A stretch of 28,272 nucleotides of DNA from contig JBGUMQ010000052.1 in the NCBI GenBank assembly GCA_045116915.1, positions 1 through 28,272 on the forward strand. The letters are read 5' to 3'. Position numbers and translations under genes: made by a program. This stretch comes from UBA9732 sp045116915 (GTDB lineage: Bacteria > Spirochaetota > Spirochaetia > Sphaerochaetales > Sphaerochaetaceae). This document shows, piece after piece, positions 6,692 to 14,319 of the stretch (positions are counted from its first letter, which is position 1; each line of letters starts with the position of its first letter). Under the pieces are notes generated by a model. The model had not been told where the DNA came from. It searched no databases and saw only the letters and a list, made by a program, of their open reading frames with translations.

Positions 6692-8008
6692 TCAGGATTT
6701 GTCCTCATCCATGTTCTTCGGAAGCACCAGGTTGAGGAAGAGCGCCGTGACGAATACCACCGCCACGATGTTCTGTCCGAATATCGACTGGATGGCTGTG
6801 GGGAACGATTTCCAGATCCCCAGCTCCGACGATGTGGTGAAGCCTATTCCTATCGCCAGCGAGAGCGATGCGATGAGTTTGTTGCGTGTGGTGAAGCCGG
6901 CATCCGAGACCATCTGGAAGCCGGACACCATTATCTGTCCCAGGACTATCAGGAGCACGCCGCCTATGACGGACGTGGGTATGGTGCGGATGAGGTTTCC
7001 GATGGGCGGGAACAGGGCGCAGAAGACCATGATGAGGGCTCCGACCCTGGCCACGTTCCTGTTGATGACTCCCGTCATGATGGTCAGTCCGACGTTCTCC
7101 GAATAGGATGTCACCGGCGGTACGCCGAAGACTCCGCCCAATGCGGATCCGAATCCGTCGACTGTCAGCGCTCCGGATATCTCTCCGGATTCGATAGGCC
7201 GTCCGAGCGCGCCCCTTGCTATCGCGGATGCGTCTCCGATCGTCTCCGTGGCCGATACCAGATAGATTATGCAGATCGAGATTATCGCGTCGAAGCGGAA
7301 CTCCGGCGTGAACGGAAGTATCTGAGGGAGCTCGAATACCCTTGTGCTTCCCATCTGGGAGAAGTCCACGATGCCGAAGCACAGCGCGGTGATGTATCCG
7401 GCGATGACGCCCACCAGGATGGAGAGCGGTTTCTTCGTTCCTTTTGTGAATATCTGCCAGAGGATGCAGCTGACTATGGTCACCGTTCCCGTCACGAGGT
7501 TGCGGACGGAACCGAAGTCATCGGCATATCCGCCTCCGAACGACCGGGTGGCGGTCGCCAGCAGCGAGAATCCTATCCCCGTGACCACCGTGGCGGAGAC
7601 TATCGGGGCGATGACTTTCTTCCAGTATTTCGCGGTGAGGCCCATCAGGCCCTCGAACACTCCTCCGGCGATGACGGCTCCCATCATCGCGCCGTATCCG
7701 TGGTTGAGCGCTATCTGCGACAGCGGGAGCAGGAACGTGAAGCTCACTCCCATGTATATCGGGAGTCCGGAACCGATCTTCCATATCGGGGTGCACTGGA
7801 TGAATGTCGCGATTCCGGCGATGAGCATGGCGTTCTGCTGGAGCGCCGATATCTGGTCGGGCGTGATCGCATCGCGTGCGATGGACGTTATCGTCCAGAT
7901 GGGCACGAGGTTGGTGACGAACATCGCCAGTATCTGCTGGAGCGCGTACGGGGCAGCCTTCAGGGGGCTTATCTTCCCGGTGAGGCTCCTCAGGTTGTTT
8001 TCCGCCAT
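6692..8008 (-). CDS. NCS2/NAT family purine (xanthine) or uracil permease
   Basis: The protein has 438 residues and about 12-14 hydrophobic segments of the nucleobase-ascorbate transporter fold. The family signature is present as ENVGLTIMTG, and the upstream conserved segment reads SATETIGDASAIARGALG. The usual Gln-His of the first helix is replaced by Gln-Gln in ALQQILAMF. It imports a nucleobase by proton symport. Xanthine is the most likely substrate because xpt lies 23 bases upstream and guaA 14 bases downstream. The start at 8008 has a GGAGG site nine to ten bases upstream. Uracil or another purine cannot be excluded from sequence. Confidence 0.88.
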   Translation of the reverse strand: MAENNLRSLTGKISPLKAAPYALQQILAMFVTNLVPIWTITSIARDAITPDQISALQQNAMLIAGIATFIQCTPIWKIGSGLPIYMGVSFTFLLPLSQIALNHGYGAMMGAVIAGGVFEGLMGLTAKYWKKVIAPIVSATVVTGIGFSLLATATRSFGGGYADDFGSVRNLVTGTVTIVSCILWQIFTKGTKKPLSILVGVIAGYITALCFGIVDFSQMGSTRVFELPQILPFTPEFRFDAIISICIIYLVSATETIGDASAIARGALGRPIESGEISGALTVDGFGSALGGVFGVPPVTSYSENVGLTIMTGVINRNVARVGALIMVFCALFPPIGNLIRTIPTSVIGGVLLIVLGQIMVSGFQMVSDAGFTTRNKLIASLSLAIGIGFTTSSELGIWKSFPTAIQSIFGQNIVAVVFVTALFLNLVLPKNMDEDKS

Positions 8009-8031
8009 AGAACGGTTCCTCCGGTACGGAA

Positions 8032-8604
8032 TCAGTTCCTGAAATCGATGGTGCCGTTCCCCGTTGATTCGATGACGGCAAGGCTGTATATGTCGATACC
8101 GGCCTTGCGGAATCTGTCACCGCCTCCCTGGAAGCCTTTCTCCACGGCAATGCCTATGCCCTCGAGAGTGGCCCCGGCCTCCCTCACGAGGTCCGTGAGG
8201 CCCCTTATGGCCTCTCCGTTCGCAAGGAAATCGTCCATGATCAGGACGTGGTCGGTGGGAAGAAGCAGTTCCGACTCCACCATTACAGTCACATTCTTCT
8301 TGTAAGTATACGAGTATATCTCACTGCAGAAAAGACCGTTCTCTATGTTGTCGCTCTTGGCTTTCTTGGCGAAAAGGAGAGGGATGCCCCATTTGAATGA
8401 GCAGACGGCGGCCAGCGCTATGCCGCTTGCCTCGATCGTGAGGATCTTCGTGATTTTCGATATGTCGAAATGTCTTGCGAATTCGTCCGCCATCCTGCCC
8501 ATGAGGGCTGTGTCCACCTGATGGTTGAGGAACGAGCCTACCTTGATGATGTCGCCCGGAAGGATCTTTCCTTCCGACATTATTCGTGCTTTGAGTTCGT
8601 CCAT
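8032..8604 (-). CDS. xpt: Xanthine phosphoribosyltransferase
   Basis: The product of 190 residues matches Xpt, which makes XMP from xanthine and PRPP. The PRPP-binding loop is HVLIMDDFLANGEA at 119-132, and the N-terminal LNHQVDTALMGRMADEFA and LTIEASGIA segments are typical of the family. It leads the salvage operon and feeds XMP to GuaA. The ATG has no Shine-Dalgarno site but sits just after a promoter, suggesting a leaderless message. No purine riboswitch is seen in the 112 bases upstream, unlike Bacillus xpt. Confidence 0.95.
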   Translation of the reverse strand: MDELKARIMSEGKILPGDIIKVGSFLNHQVDTALMGRMADEFARHFDISKITKILTIEASGIALAAVCSFKWGIPLLFAKKAKSDNIENGLFCSEIYSYTYKKNVTVMVESELLLPTDHVLIMDDFLANGEAIRGLTDLVREAGATLEGIGIAVEKGFQGGGDRFRKAGIDIYSLAVIESTGNGTIDFRN

Positions 8605-8609
8605 GGCCT

Positions 8610-8639
8610 AGTGTCCGTCTTTTGGGGGCGGAGTGTCAA
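8610..8639 (-). promoter_or_regulatory. Promoter of the xpt operon (leaderless geometry)
   Basis: Perfect minus-strand TTGACA (8639-8634), then 18 bases and GACACT, five bases before the ATG. With a 17-base spacer the hexamer is GGACAC and the gap six. The -10 match is poor. Confidence 0.5.
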
Positions 8640-8670
8640 TTTGGTCCGTGAGGAAAACATGCTTTTGTTG

Positions 8671-8706
8671 CGCCGATCGGCAACAATCGGCAACAACCGG
8701 CAAACG
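8671..8706. repeat. 10-bp tandem repeat
   Basis: CGCCGATCGG, CAACAATCGG and CAACAACCGG lie end to end, followed by CAAACG. The unit period is 10 bp. GTTGCGCCGATCGGCAAC at 8667-8684 is also a near-palindrome. It lies between malQ and the xpt promoter and could be regulatory or a simple slippage product. Confidence 0.6.
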
Positions 8707-8712
8707 TTTCCG
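8697..8712. promoter_or_regulatory. PurR-box-like operator candidate
   Basis: GGCAAACGTTTCC contains GCAAACGTTT, the core of the Escherichia coli PurR box, with a perfect AAACGTTT palindrome. It lies about 60 bases upstream of the xpt -35 box. The AACGTT centre is shared by many LacI-family operators, so the regulator is uncertain. Confidence 0.35.
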
Positions 8713-8716
8713 AGGT

Positions 8717-10219
8717 TCAGGCTTCGGCCCTTCCGTACAGGAGGATCATCTCGCGCAGCCTGTCCATCATCCAGCCTTCCATCTGCGCCGGGTCGTAGCG
8801 CCACGACCAGTTGGAACATCCGACGGTGGCCGGCATGTTCATCCTGGCGCTGTTGTCAAGGCCGATGATGTCCTGCATGGGGATGACGACGGTGTCGGCG
8901 ACACTGGCCAGGAGGGCCCTGATCATCTGCCAGACGATGTCGTTGTCCGGGCTCTGGAGGTAGCGCCTGACGATGTCCTTGTATGAATCGGGAAGGCCGT
9001 TGTACCAGCCCCTTGTCGTCTCGTTGTCGTGCGTTCCGGTGTAGGCGACGCAATTGGTCTCGAAGTTGTGCGGAAGATATGCGTTCGTGGCATCGAACGA
9101 GCCCTTGGAGAGGTCCCACGCGAACTGGAAGATCTTCATGCCGGGGAAGCCGCTCTTCTTTTTCATCTCCGCGACCTCGGGGGTGAGGAAGCCCAGGTCC
9201 TCGCCGATTACATCGAACTTCCTGAAGTGCTTCAGCAGATCCATTCCCGGGCCGGGAACCCACTTTCCGGTGACCGCATTCGGTGCGTCAGCGGGGACTT
9301 CCCAGTAGGATTCGAATCCGCGGAAATGGTCTATTCTGACGATATCGACCATTTTCAGCGTCATCTCCATGCGTTTGCGCCACCATTTGTAATCGTCCTT
9401 GGCGTGCACTTCCCAGTTGTAGACGGGGTTGCCCCACAGCTGGCCGAACTCTGCGAAGGCATCCGGCGGGCAACCGGCCTGTGCGGTCTGTCTGCCGTCG
9501 GCATCGATCTTGAAGAGCTCCGGGTTGGTCCATGCGTCCACGCTGTCTCCTGCGACGTAGATGGGGATGTCGCCGATGACCCTGATGCCCAGGCTGTTGG
9601 CGAAGGCGTGCAGTTCGTTCCACTGCGTGAAGAAGAAATACTGGAGGACCTTGTAGACCTCGATCTCGGATGCGAGCTGCTTCGTCCATCTGCTTATGGC
9701 CGTCTTCCTGCGGAGTCTGATGTCCTTGTCCCACAGGTACCAGCGCGTGTCGTTGAAGTGTCCGACCAGGGCCTGGTAGAGGGCGTAGTCGTCCAGCCAC
9801 CATGCGTTCTCCTTGCAGAAGGCCTTGTAGCCGTCCTTGGGTGCGTCGCATCCGAGGAAGAGTCCGGCCGCCTCCTTGAGCAGCGGGAGCTTGCGTTCGC
9901 AGACGCGTCCGAAGTCCACGCGGCCGGTGCAGTCGTTCTCGAGATCGATGTAGGGCCAGCCGATGCCGAACATGCTGTCCAGCGACCTGAGGTCAATCAT
10001 CAGCTCGTTGCCCGCGAACGTGGAGAGGGCCGAGTAGGGGCTGGCGCCGTATCCGGTGGGTCCCAGGGGCAGGATCTGCCACAGGGAGACCTTGGCGTTT
10101 GCCATCATGGTGAGGATCTCACGTGCCTCTTTTCCGAAATCGCCGATCCCGAACGGTGACGGGAAGGATGTGGGGTGTATCAGAACGCCGCAGCGTCTCT
10201 TGTTTTCTGTTTTGCTCAT
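8717..10219 (-). CDS. malQ: 4-alpha-glucanotransferase (amylomaltase, GH77)
   Basis: This cytoplasmic enzyme transfers alpha-1,4-glucan chains between maltodextrins and releases glucose. The 500-residue length fits bacterial amylomaltase of the short type. The N-terminus has GVLIHPTSFPSPFGIGDFG; the active site shows the nucleophile Asp297 in VRIDHFRGFESYWE, acid/base Glu340 in VIGEDLG and Asp398 in TGTHDNETTRGW. It stands alone and divergent from carD, with an 82-base shared upstream region. No Shine-Dalgarno site precedes the ATG. Confidence 0.96.
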   Translation of the reverse strand: MSKTENKRRCGVLIHPTSFPSPFGIGDFGKEAREILTMMANAKVSLWQILPLGPTGYGASPYSALSTFAGNELMIDLRSLDSMFGIGWPYIDLENDCTGRVDFGRVCERKLPLLKEAAGLFLGCDAPKDGYKAFCKENAWWLDDYALYQALVGHFNDTRWYLWDKDIRLRRKTAISRWTKQLASEIEVYKVLQYFFFTQWNELHAFANSLGIRVIGDIPIYVAGDSVDAWTNPELFKIDADGRQTAQAGCPPDAFAEFGQLWGNPVYNWEVHAKDDYKWWRKRMEMTLKMVDIVRIDHFRGFESYWEVPADAPNAVTGKWVPGPGMDLLKHFRKFDVIGEDLGFLTPEVAEMKKKSGFPGMKIFQFAWDLSKGSFDATNAYLPHNFETNCVAYTGTHDNETTRGWYNGLPDSYKDIVRRYLQSPDNDIVWQMIRALLASVADTVVIPMQDIIGLDNSARMNMPATVGCSNWSWRYDPAQMEGWMMDRLREMILLYGRAEA

Positions 10220-10227
10220 GGCTGAAC

Positions 10228-10233
10228 AATATA
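10228..10233 (-). promoter_or_regulatory. -10 element of malQ
   Basis: Minus-strand TATATT ends eight bases before the malQ ATG, so the leader would be about two bases. No good -35 box is seen at 16-18 bases; TTGTAG lies 20 bases upstream. Confidence 0.4.
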
Positions 10234-10266
10234 TCCCATGTGCGTTTTTTTTTCTACAATCCTTTC

Positions 10267-10295
10267 TTGTTATGGTAATTGAACTCGGTTATAAT
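10267..10295 (+). promoter_or_regulatory. Promoter of carD-ispD-ispF (leaderless)
   Basis: TTGTTA at 10267-10272, 17-base spacer, perfect TATAAT at 10290-10295, then six bases and the ATG at 10302. Transcription should begin at the AUG itself. Confidence 0.65.
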
Positions 10296-10301
10296 GGAGC
10301 C

Positions 10302-10799
10302 ATGGCTTCAGTGAACACGCAATTCAAGATTGGAGAGCATGTTGTCTATCCCCTTCAGGGCGTAGGTGTCGTCAAGGACATCCGTGAGCGCATTGTACGC
10401 GAGACTCCCGTCCTGTACTACGTGATCTACATCGACATGTCCGACATGACGGTGAGCATCCCCGTGGAGAAGGTCACCGAGTCCGGTGTCAGGGCGATTG
10501 TCGCCCCCGAGGATGCGGTGAAGGCTCTGGAGTCCATTTCGAGCAAGTACGAGCCTGTCTCCGTGGACTGGAAGGCCCGCTACCAGATGAACGTGGACCT
10601 GATCAAGGAAGGTTCCATCTATTCGATAGCCAAGGTCGTCCAGGGTCTGTACCACAGGAGCAAGGTGAAGGAGCTTCCCGTCCAGGAACGCAAGCTCTAC
10701 GACAACGCGCTCAGTCTTCTGATCGATGAGTGCTCCTATGCCCTGGGTAAGGACAAGAAGGAGATAGAGAAGACCATCTTCACCTATCTGGAGAAGTGA
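10302..10799 (+). CDS. CarD/CdnL-family RNA polymerase-binding transcription regulator
   Basis: The product is 165 residues. The N-terminal RNA-polymerase-interacting domain begins FKIGEHVVYPLQGVGVV and runs to about residue 60; the remaining helical part (IEKTIFTYLEK at the end) matches the CarD DNA-binding domain. CarD proteins bind the RNA polymerase beta subunit and stabilise the open promoter complex. The start at 10302 was chosen because it matches the usual short N-terminus and lies at the predicted transcription start. The in-frame ATG at 10272 falls in the -35 box. The stop overlaps the next start by one base, placing ispD and ispF under the same promoter. Confidence 0.9.
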   Translation: MASVNTQFKIGEHVVYPLQGVGVVKDIRERIVRETPVLYYVIYIDMSDMTVSIPVEKVTESGVRAIVAPEDAVKALESISSKYEPVSVDWKARYQMNVDLIKEGSIYSIAKVVQGLYHRSKVKELPVQERKLYDNALSLLIDECSYALGKDKKEIEKTIFTYLEK

Positions 10800-11515
10800 T
10801 GTCCCCCTGCCATGCGGTGATCGTCACCGCCGCCGGTTCCTCCACAAGATTCAACGCCTCGTCCAGCGGTGCTCCCGTGAAGAAGGAGTTCGTAAGCATC
10901 GGCAACGAACCGGTTCTGGCCATGGCCATCCGGCCGTTCCTCGAGGTTCCGGGTCTGAAGGTCGTCGCCGTGACATACAGGGACGGGGACCTGGATGCGG
11001 TGAAGGGCATCACGGGTCCTGTCCTGGACTGCCGCAGTGATGTGGAGGTGCTGTATGTGAAGGGCGGGGACACGAGGCGCAGGTCGGTCTTCAATGCCCT
11101 GCAGGCGCTTTATGACTGCAGATTCCGTGATGATATCGGGCTTGTGAGCATCCATGACGGTGCAAGGCCGTTTGTCAGCGCTTCGCTGGTGCGCGCCTGC
11201 CTGGATGCCGCGGAGGCACATGGCGGAGCCTGTCCGTGCATCCGTGTGACGGATACGCTTGTGAAGGTCGGTGATGACGGCCTGCTTTCATGCGGCATCA
11301 GCCGCGAGGGGGTGTGCACTGTCCAGACACCGCAGACGTTCAGGTTTCCCGACATCTACAGGGCCCATTTGGAGGCGGATGCAGGCAGGGACTATACGGA
11401 CGACACCGGCATATTCATGGACTGGGGCGGCAAGGTGGCCTTCGTGCAGGGTGAGGCCGCCAACAGGAAGATAACCTATTCTTCGGATCTCAAGGCATCG
11501 GAGGTGGTACGGTGA
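10799..11515 (+). CDS. ispD: 2-C-methyl-D-erythritol 4-phosphate cytidylyltransferase
   Basis: IspD joins CTP to MEP in the non-mevalonate isoprenoid pathway. The product is 238 residues. The CTP-binding loop is VTAAGSSTRF, followed by the conserved HDGARPFV and QTPQTFRF motifs and DYTDDTG near the end. The ATG at 10799 shares its A with the carD TGA stop and has GGAG seven bases upstream, so translation is coupled. The stop overlaps the ispF start. The nucleotide loop has Ser-Ser where many family members have Gly, a tolerated variant. Confidence 0.95.
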   Translation: MSPCHAVIVTAAGSSTRFNASSSGAPVKKEFVSIGNEPVLAMAIRPFLEVPGLKVVAVTYRDGDLDAVKGITGPVLDCRSDVEVLYVKGGDTRRRSVFNALQALYDCRFRDDIGLVSIHDGARPFVSASLVRACLDAAEAHGGACPCIRVTDTLVKVGDDGLLSCGISREGVCTVQTPQTFRFPDIYRAHLEADAGRDYTDDTGIFMDWGGKVAFVQGEAANRKITYSSDLKASEVVR

Positions 11516-11988
11516 GGATCGGTACAGGCTGGGACATCCACAGGCTTGCGGAAGGCAGGAAGCTCATACTCGGTGGTGTGGGGATCGACAGTCCGAAGGG
11601 TTGCGTTGCGCATTCCGACGGGGATGCCCTGATCCACGCCGTGATAGACTCGTTGCTGGGCGCGTGCGGCCTGGGCGACATCGGCACGTTCTTCCCCGAC
11701 ACCGATCCGCAGTACAGGGACATAAGCTCCGTGCTCCTTCTGGAAAGGACCGTCGGTCTGGTGGGCCGGGAAGGCTACAGGATAGTCAATGTGGATACGA
11801 CGGTGATCCTGCAGAGCCCGAAGCTCGGCCCGTACAAGGATGCCATCCGAAGCACCATGGCGCGGGTCCTGGGCATTGACGCAAGTTGCTTCGGAATCAA
11901 GGCCAAGACGGCCGAACACATGCTGGGAGAGCTCGGCGACGGCGATGTCGTGGTGTGCCAGAGCGTCTGTCTCCTGGAGAAAATCTGA
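11512..11988 (+). CDS. ispF: 2-C-methyl-D-erythritol 2,4-cyclodiphosphate synthase
   Basis: IspF cyclises CDP-ME 2-phosphate to MEcPP in isoprenoid synthesis. The product is 158 residues, the normal size. Zinc ligands Asp8 and His10 are in GWDIHRL, and His42 in the LIHAVIDSLLG segment after AHSDGDA. Later family motifs are DIGTFFPDTD and IKAKTAE. It starts at GTG, overlapping the ispD stop by four bases. IspD and IspF do not catalyse consecutive steps, but their genes are often adjacent. The stop lies two bases from the convergent gene. Confidence 0.96.
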   Translation: MRIGTGWDIHRLAEGRKLILGGVGIDSPKGCVAHSDGDALIHAVIDSLLGACGLGDIGTFFPDTDPQYRDISSVLLLERTVGLVGREGYRIVNVDTTVILQSPKLGPYKDAIRSTMARVLGIDASCFGIKAKTAEHMLGELGDGDVVVCQSVCLLEKI

Positions 11989-11990
11989 TC

Positions 11991-13427
11991 TCAGTCGGTG
12001 AAACTGATCGTCTTGAACGGGTGGATGTCCAGCGGGTTGGCTGTCCATCCCGTTATCATGTCCTTCCTGATGAAGTTGGTGGCGAATGCCCTGGACATGG
12101 GGATGACGGCTCCTGAATCGAGAAGGACCTGCTCCGCCTGCAGGAGGATCGCCTTCCTGGCGATGTCGTCCTGCGTGTCCGCGGCCTGAGCGAGCAGGGA
12201 ATCGTATTCCTCGTTGCTGAAGTTCGCGATGTTGTAGGAGCTGACCGATGCGAAAAGCCCGAGGAAGGCCATCGGGTCGAAATAGTCTCCGATCCATGTT
12301 ATGGAGCAGAAGTCGTACGGGTTCTCCTCCGGAACGGCCGTGAACACTGTGGTGGGGACAGTATCAAGCGTGACCGTGATACCGAGTGTGGTGGACCACA
12401 GCCTTGCTATCAGCTCCGCCGCCACCGCGTTTTGCGAACCGCGTGTCATTGCCATGCGGATGAGCGGGAGGACCTTCTGTCCGTACGGATAGCCGCCTTG
12501 CGCCAGAAGCGCCGATATGTCGTCGCCGATCACGGCCTCGGCTCCGCTGTCCGGGACGATGGATGTGGATTCGACCAGGCTGCCCTGGATCCTCCTGATC
12601 AGATCCCACGGTATCACATCTATCAGGGCCTTGCGGATGTTCTCATCGGCATAGGCGCCTTCGGTCGCGCTGAAATAGAAGAACGTCGTGGCGTACAGTT
12701 CGCAGACCACCATGTAGTCCGCGGCATCGTCCACCGGGGCCATGGACCACTGGGCCTCTCCGTCCAGGAACATGCCGTCGTTGCCGTCTCCGAGGATTAT
12801 GTCCACGAAGTCCACTCCGATTCTGTCCCAGTAGTAGGGGTTGCGTCTGAGGGTGATCTTCTCGTCCGACTGGCTCGTGAGCGTGTAGGCACCGCTGTAG
12901 GTTGTCGTGTCCTTGACCGCCGCCAGACAGGGCTGGCAGAGGAGGCTGGGAAGGTAGGGGACGGAGTACCTGAGGTTCACGACAAGCGTCCTGTCGTCGG
13001 GTGTCTCCAGATCCAGCATCCCGTCCTCCGTGCGTGCCACGAAGTCCAGGTTGGAACCCAGCGGTCCGTCGGACATGTAGTTCCATGACTCGGAGAATGT
13101 ACTTGAAGTGATGCTCTTCCCGTCGGAGAAGCCTGTCTTTCTGAGCTTGAATGTCCATTTCAGGCCATCGTCCGATACGGTGTAGCTCTCCGCGATCGCC
13201 GGCACCGGCTCGCTGGTCACTGCATCGTAGCTGAAGAGTCCGTCGTAGAGGTTGAGCAGTATGACTATGCTGTTGCTGTCCGATGCGGTGTACGGATTGA
13301 GGACGATCTCATCCTTGCCGGGGTCCATCAGGACCGTGAGTGTTTCGGTCTGGGACTGGGAGAAAAGAGGATTTGCTGCCGCCGCCAGAAGCAGGACGGC
13401 TGTCAGGACTTTCAACAGTTTCTTCAT
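11991..13427 (-). CDS. Oligopeptide/dipeptide-type ABC transporter substrate-binding protein
   Basis: The 478-residue product belongs to the SBP_bac_5 (OppA/DppA) family. It begins with a Sec signal peptide, MKKLLKVLTAVLLLAAAANP, with likely cleavage after LFS or FSQ and no lipobox cysteine. Typical segments are LNPYTASDSNS, DGLFSYDAVTSEPVPAIAES, SDDGLKWTFKLR and LRRNPYYWD. It should bind peptides or similar solutes in the periplasm. No permease or ATPase genes are adjacent, so it is an orphan that probably feeds a transporter encoded elsewhere. A weak AAAGG lies upstream of the ATG. Ligand cannot be predicted. Confidence 0.85.
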   Translation of the reverse strand: MKKLLKVLTAVLLLAAAANPLFSQSQTETLTVLMDPGKDEIVLNPYTASDSNSIVILLNLYDGLFSYDAVTSEPVPAIAESYTVSDDGLKWTFKLRKTGFSDGKSITSSTFSESWNYMSDGPLGSNLDFVARTEDGMLDLETPDDRTLVVNLRYSVPYLPSLLCQPCLAAVKDTTTYSGAYTLTSQSDEKITLRRNPYYWDRIGVDFVDIILGDGNDGMFLDGEAQWSMAPVDDAADYMVVCELYATTFFYFSATEGAYADENIRKALIDVIPWDLIRRIQGSLVESTSIVPDSGAEAVIGDDISALLAQGGYPYGQKVLPLIRMAMTRGSQNAVAAELIARLWSTTLGITVTLDTVPTTVFTAVPEENPYDFCSITWIGDYFDPMAFLGLFASVSSYNIANFSNEEYDSLLAQAADTQDDIARKAILLQAEQVLLDSGAVIPMSRAFATNFIRKDMITGWTANPLDIHPFKTISFTD

Positions 13428-13454
13428 ACGCCTTTCAGTTGTGGAGCTACCCGG

Positions 13455-13484
13455 ATTCTATAACAAAACACGATGCGTTATCAA
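13455..13484 (-). promoter_or_regulatory. Promoter of the binding-protein gene
   Basis: Minus-strand TTGATA (13484-13479), 18-base spacer, TAGAAT (13460-13455). An alternative TATAGA hexamer lies 16 bases from the same -35. Confidence 0.55.
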
Positions 13485-13518
13485 CAGATGCGCACATCCG
13501 CGCGCCACATGCGCACGC

Positions 13519-13551
13519 GATATGGCAGCGATGTGGCAGCGATGTGGCATA
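13519..13551. repeat. 11-bp triplicate direct repeat upstream of rsmE
   Basis: GATATGGCAGC, GATGTGGCAGC and GATGTGGCATA follow each other without gaps. The third unit covers the place where the rsmE -35 region would be. Confidence 0.6.
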
Positions 13552-13565
13552 CGCGGCGTGTTTGG

Positions 13566-13574
13566 TGCTATCAT
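13566..13574 (+). promoter_or_regulatory. Extended -10 promoter of rsmE (leaderless)
   Basis: TGCTATCAT is a TGn-extended -10 element. The ATG at 13581 begins six bases after it and has no Shine-Dalgarno site. Confidence 0.5.
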
Positions 13575-13580
13575 GGACGC

Positions 13581-14303
13581 ATGAACATGATCCTTTTCGA
13601 TGCTTTCCCCGAAGGCGGGTTCATCCCGCGCTCCGATTCCCGCGCCTCCCACATCCTAAATGTCCTGCATCTGAAGCAGGGCGACGGTTTCAGGATGGGC
13701 ATAATAAACGAGAGCGAGGGGGATGCCGTCCTGCAGGCGGTGACAGGTGAGGGCATCGTCGTATCGTACGATCCCAAGACGGTTCCATCCCTGTATCCGG
13801 TGACGCTGCTCTGCGCTCAGGTGAGGCCCATCTGCATGAAACGCATCCTGCGCGAGGCCGTGAGCCTGGGAGTGGAGAGGATCATCCTCTGCGGTTCCGA
13901 CACAGGTGAGAAATCATATCTGTCCAGCAACCTCTACAGGACGGGCGAATACAGGGAATACCTGCTGGACGGTGCCATGCAGTCGGCGCATGCCGGACTT
14001 CCGGAAGTCCTGTTCGCCGACCACGCCAACATGGCCGTGCGGATGGTGCGGGAGAACTGTGCCGCCGATGCGGACCTGATCATGCTGGACAATGTCGTCG
14101 GTGCGGTTCCGCTGAGTTCCTCCGCCGTCGGAAATTCCGCCGTTCTTGCCATAGGTCCCGAGCGCGGCTGGTCGGACAGGGAGCGCAGGCTCTTCTCGGA
14201 GTCCGGCTTCCGGCCGATGCTCCTGGGCTCCAGGGTCCTGCGCACGGAGACCGCCTGCAGCGCCGGCGTCGCGGTGCTGCTCTCCAGGATGGGGCTTCTC
14301 TGA
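13581..14303 (+). CDS. rsmE: 16S rRNA m3U1498 methyltransferase
   Basis: The 240-residue product fits RsmE, a SPOUT methyltransferase that modifies U1498 of 16S rRNA. The N-terminal PUA-like domain contains SRASHILNVLHLKQGD. The SPOUT knot carries LAIGPERGWSDRERRLF and the C-terminal LLGSRVLRTETA, which forms the S-adenosylmethionine site. KRILREAVSLGVERIILC is also typical. The start at 13581 (or ATG 13587) was chosen over the longer frame from 13473, which would translate the 11-bp repeats and the promoter. It stands alone and converges with the radical SAM gene, 16 bases apart. Confidence 0.92.
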   Translation: MNMILFDAFPEGGFIPRSDSRASHILNVLHLKQGDGFRMGIINESEGDAVLQAVTGEGIVVSYDPKTVPSLYPVTLLCAQVRPICMKRILREAVSLGVERIILCGSDTGEKSYLSSNLYRTGEYREYLLDGAMQSAHAGLPEVLFADHANMAVRMVRENCAADADLIMLDNVVGAVPLSSSAVGNSAVLAIGPERGWSDRERRLFSESGFRPMLLGSRVLRTETACSAGVAVLLSRMGLL

Positions 14304-14319
14304 GTCTTCTCTTTTTTTC

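Noticed and set aside
8667..8684. Near-palindrome after malQ as an intrinsic terminator
   Set aside because: On the minus strand it is followed by AAAAGC rather than a T-run, so it does not qualify.
8605..8716. Possible purine riboswitch upstream of xpt
   Set aside because: None of the conserved purine aptamer junction or loop sequences is visible, and the predicted transcript begins at or next to the start codon.
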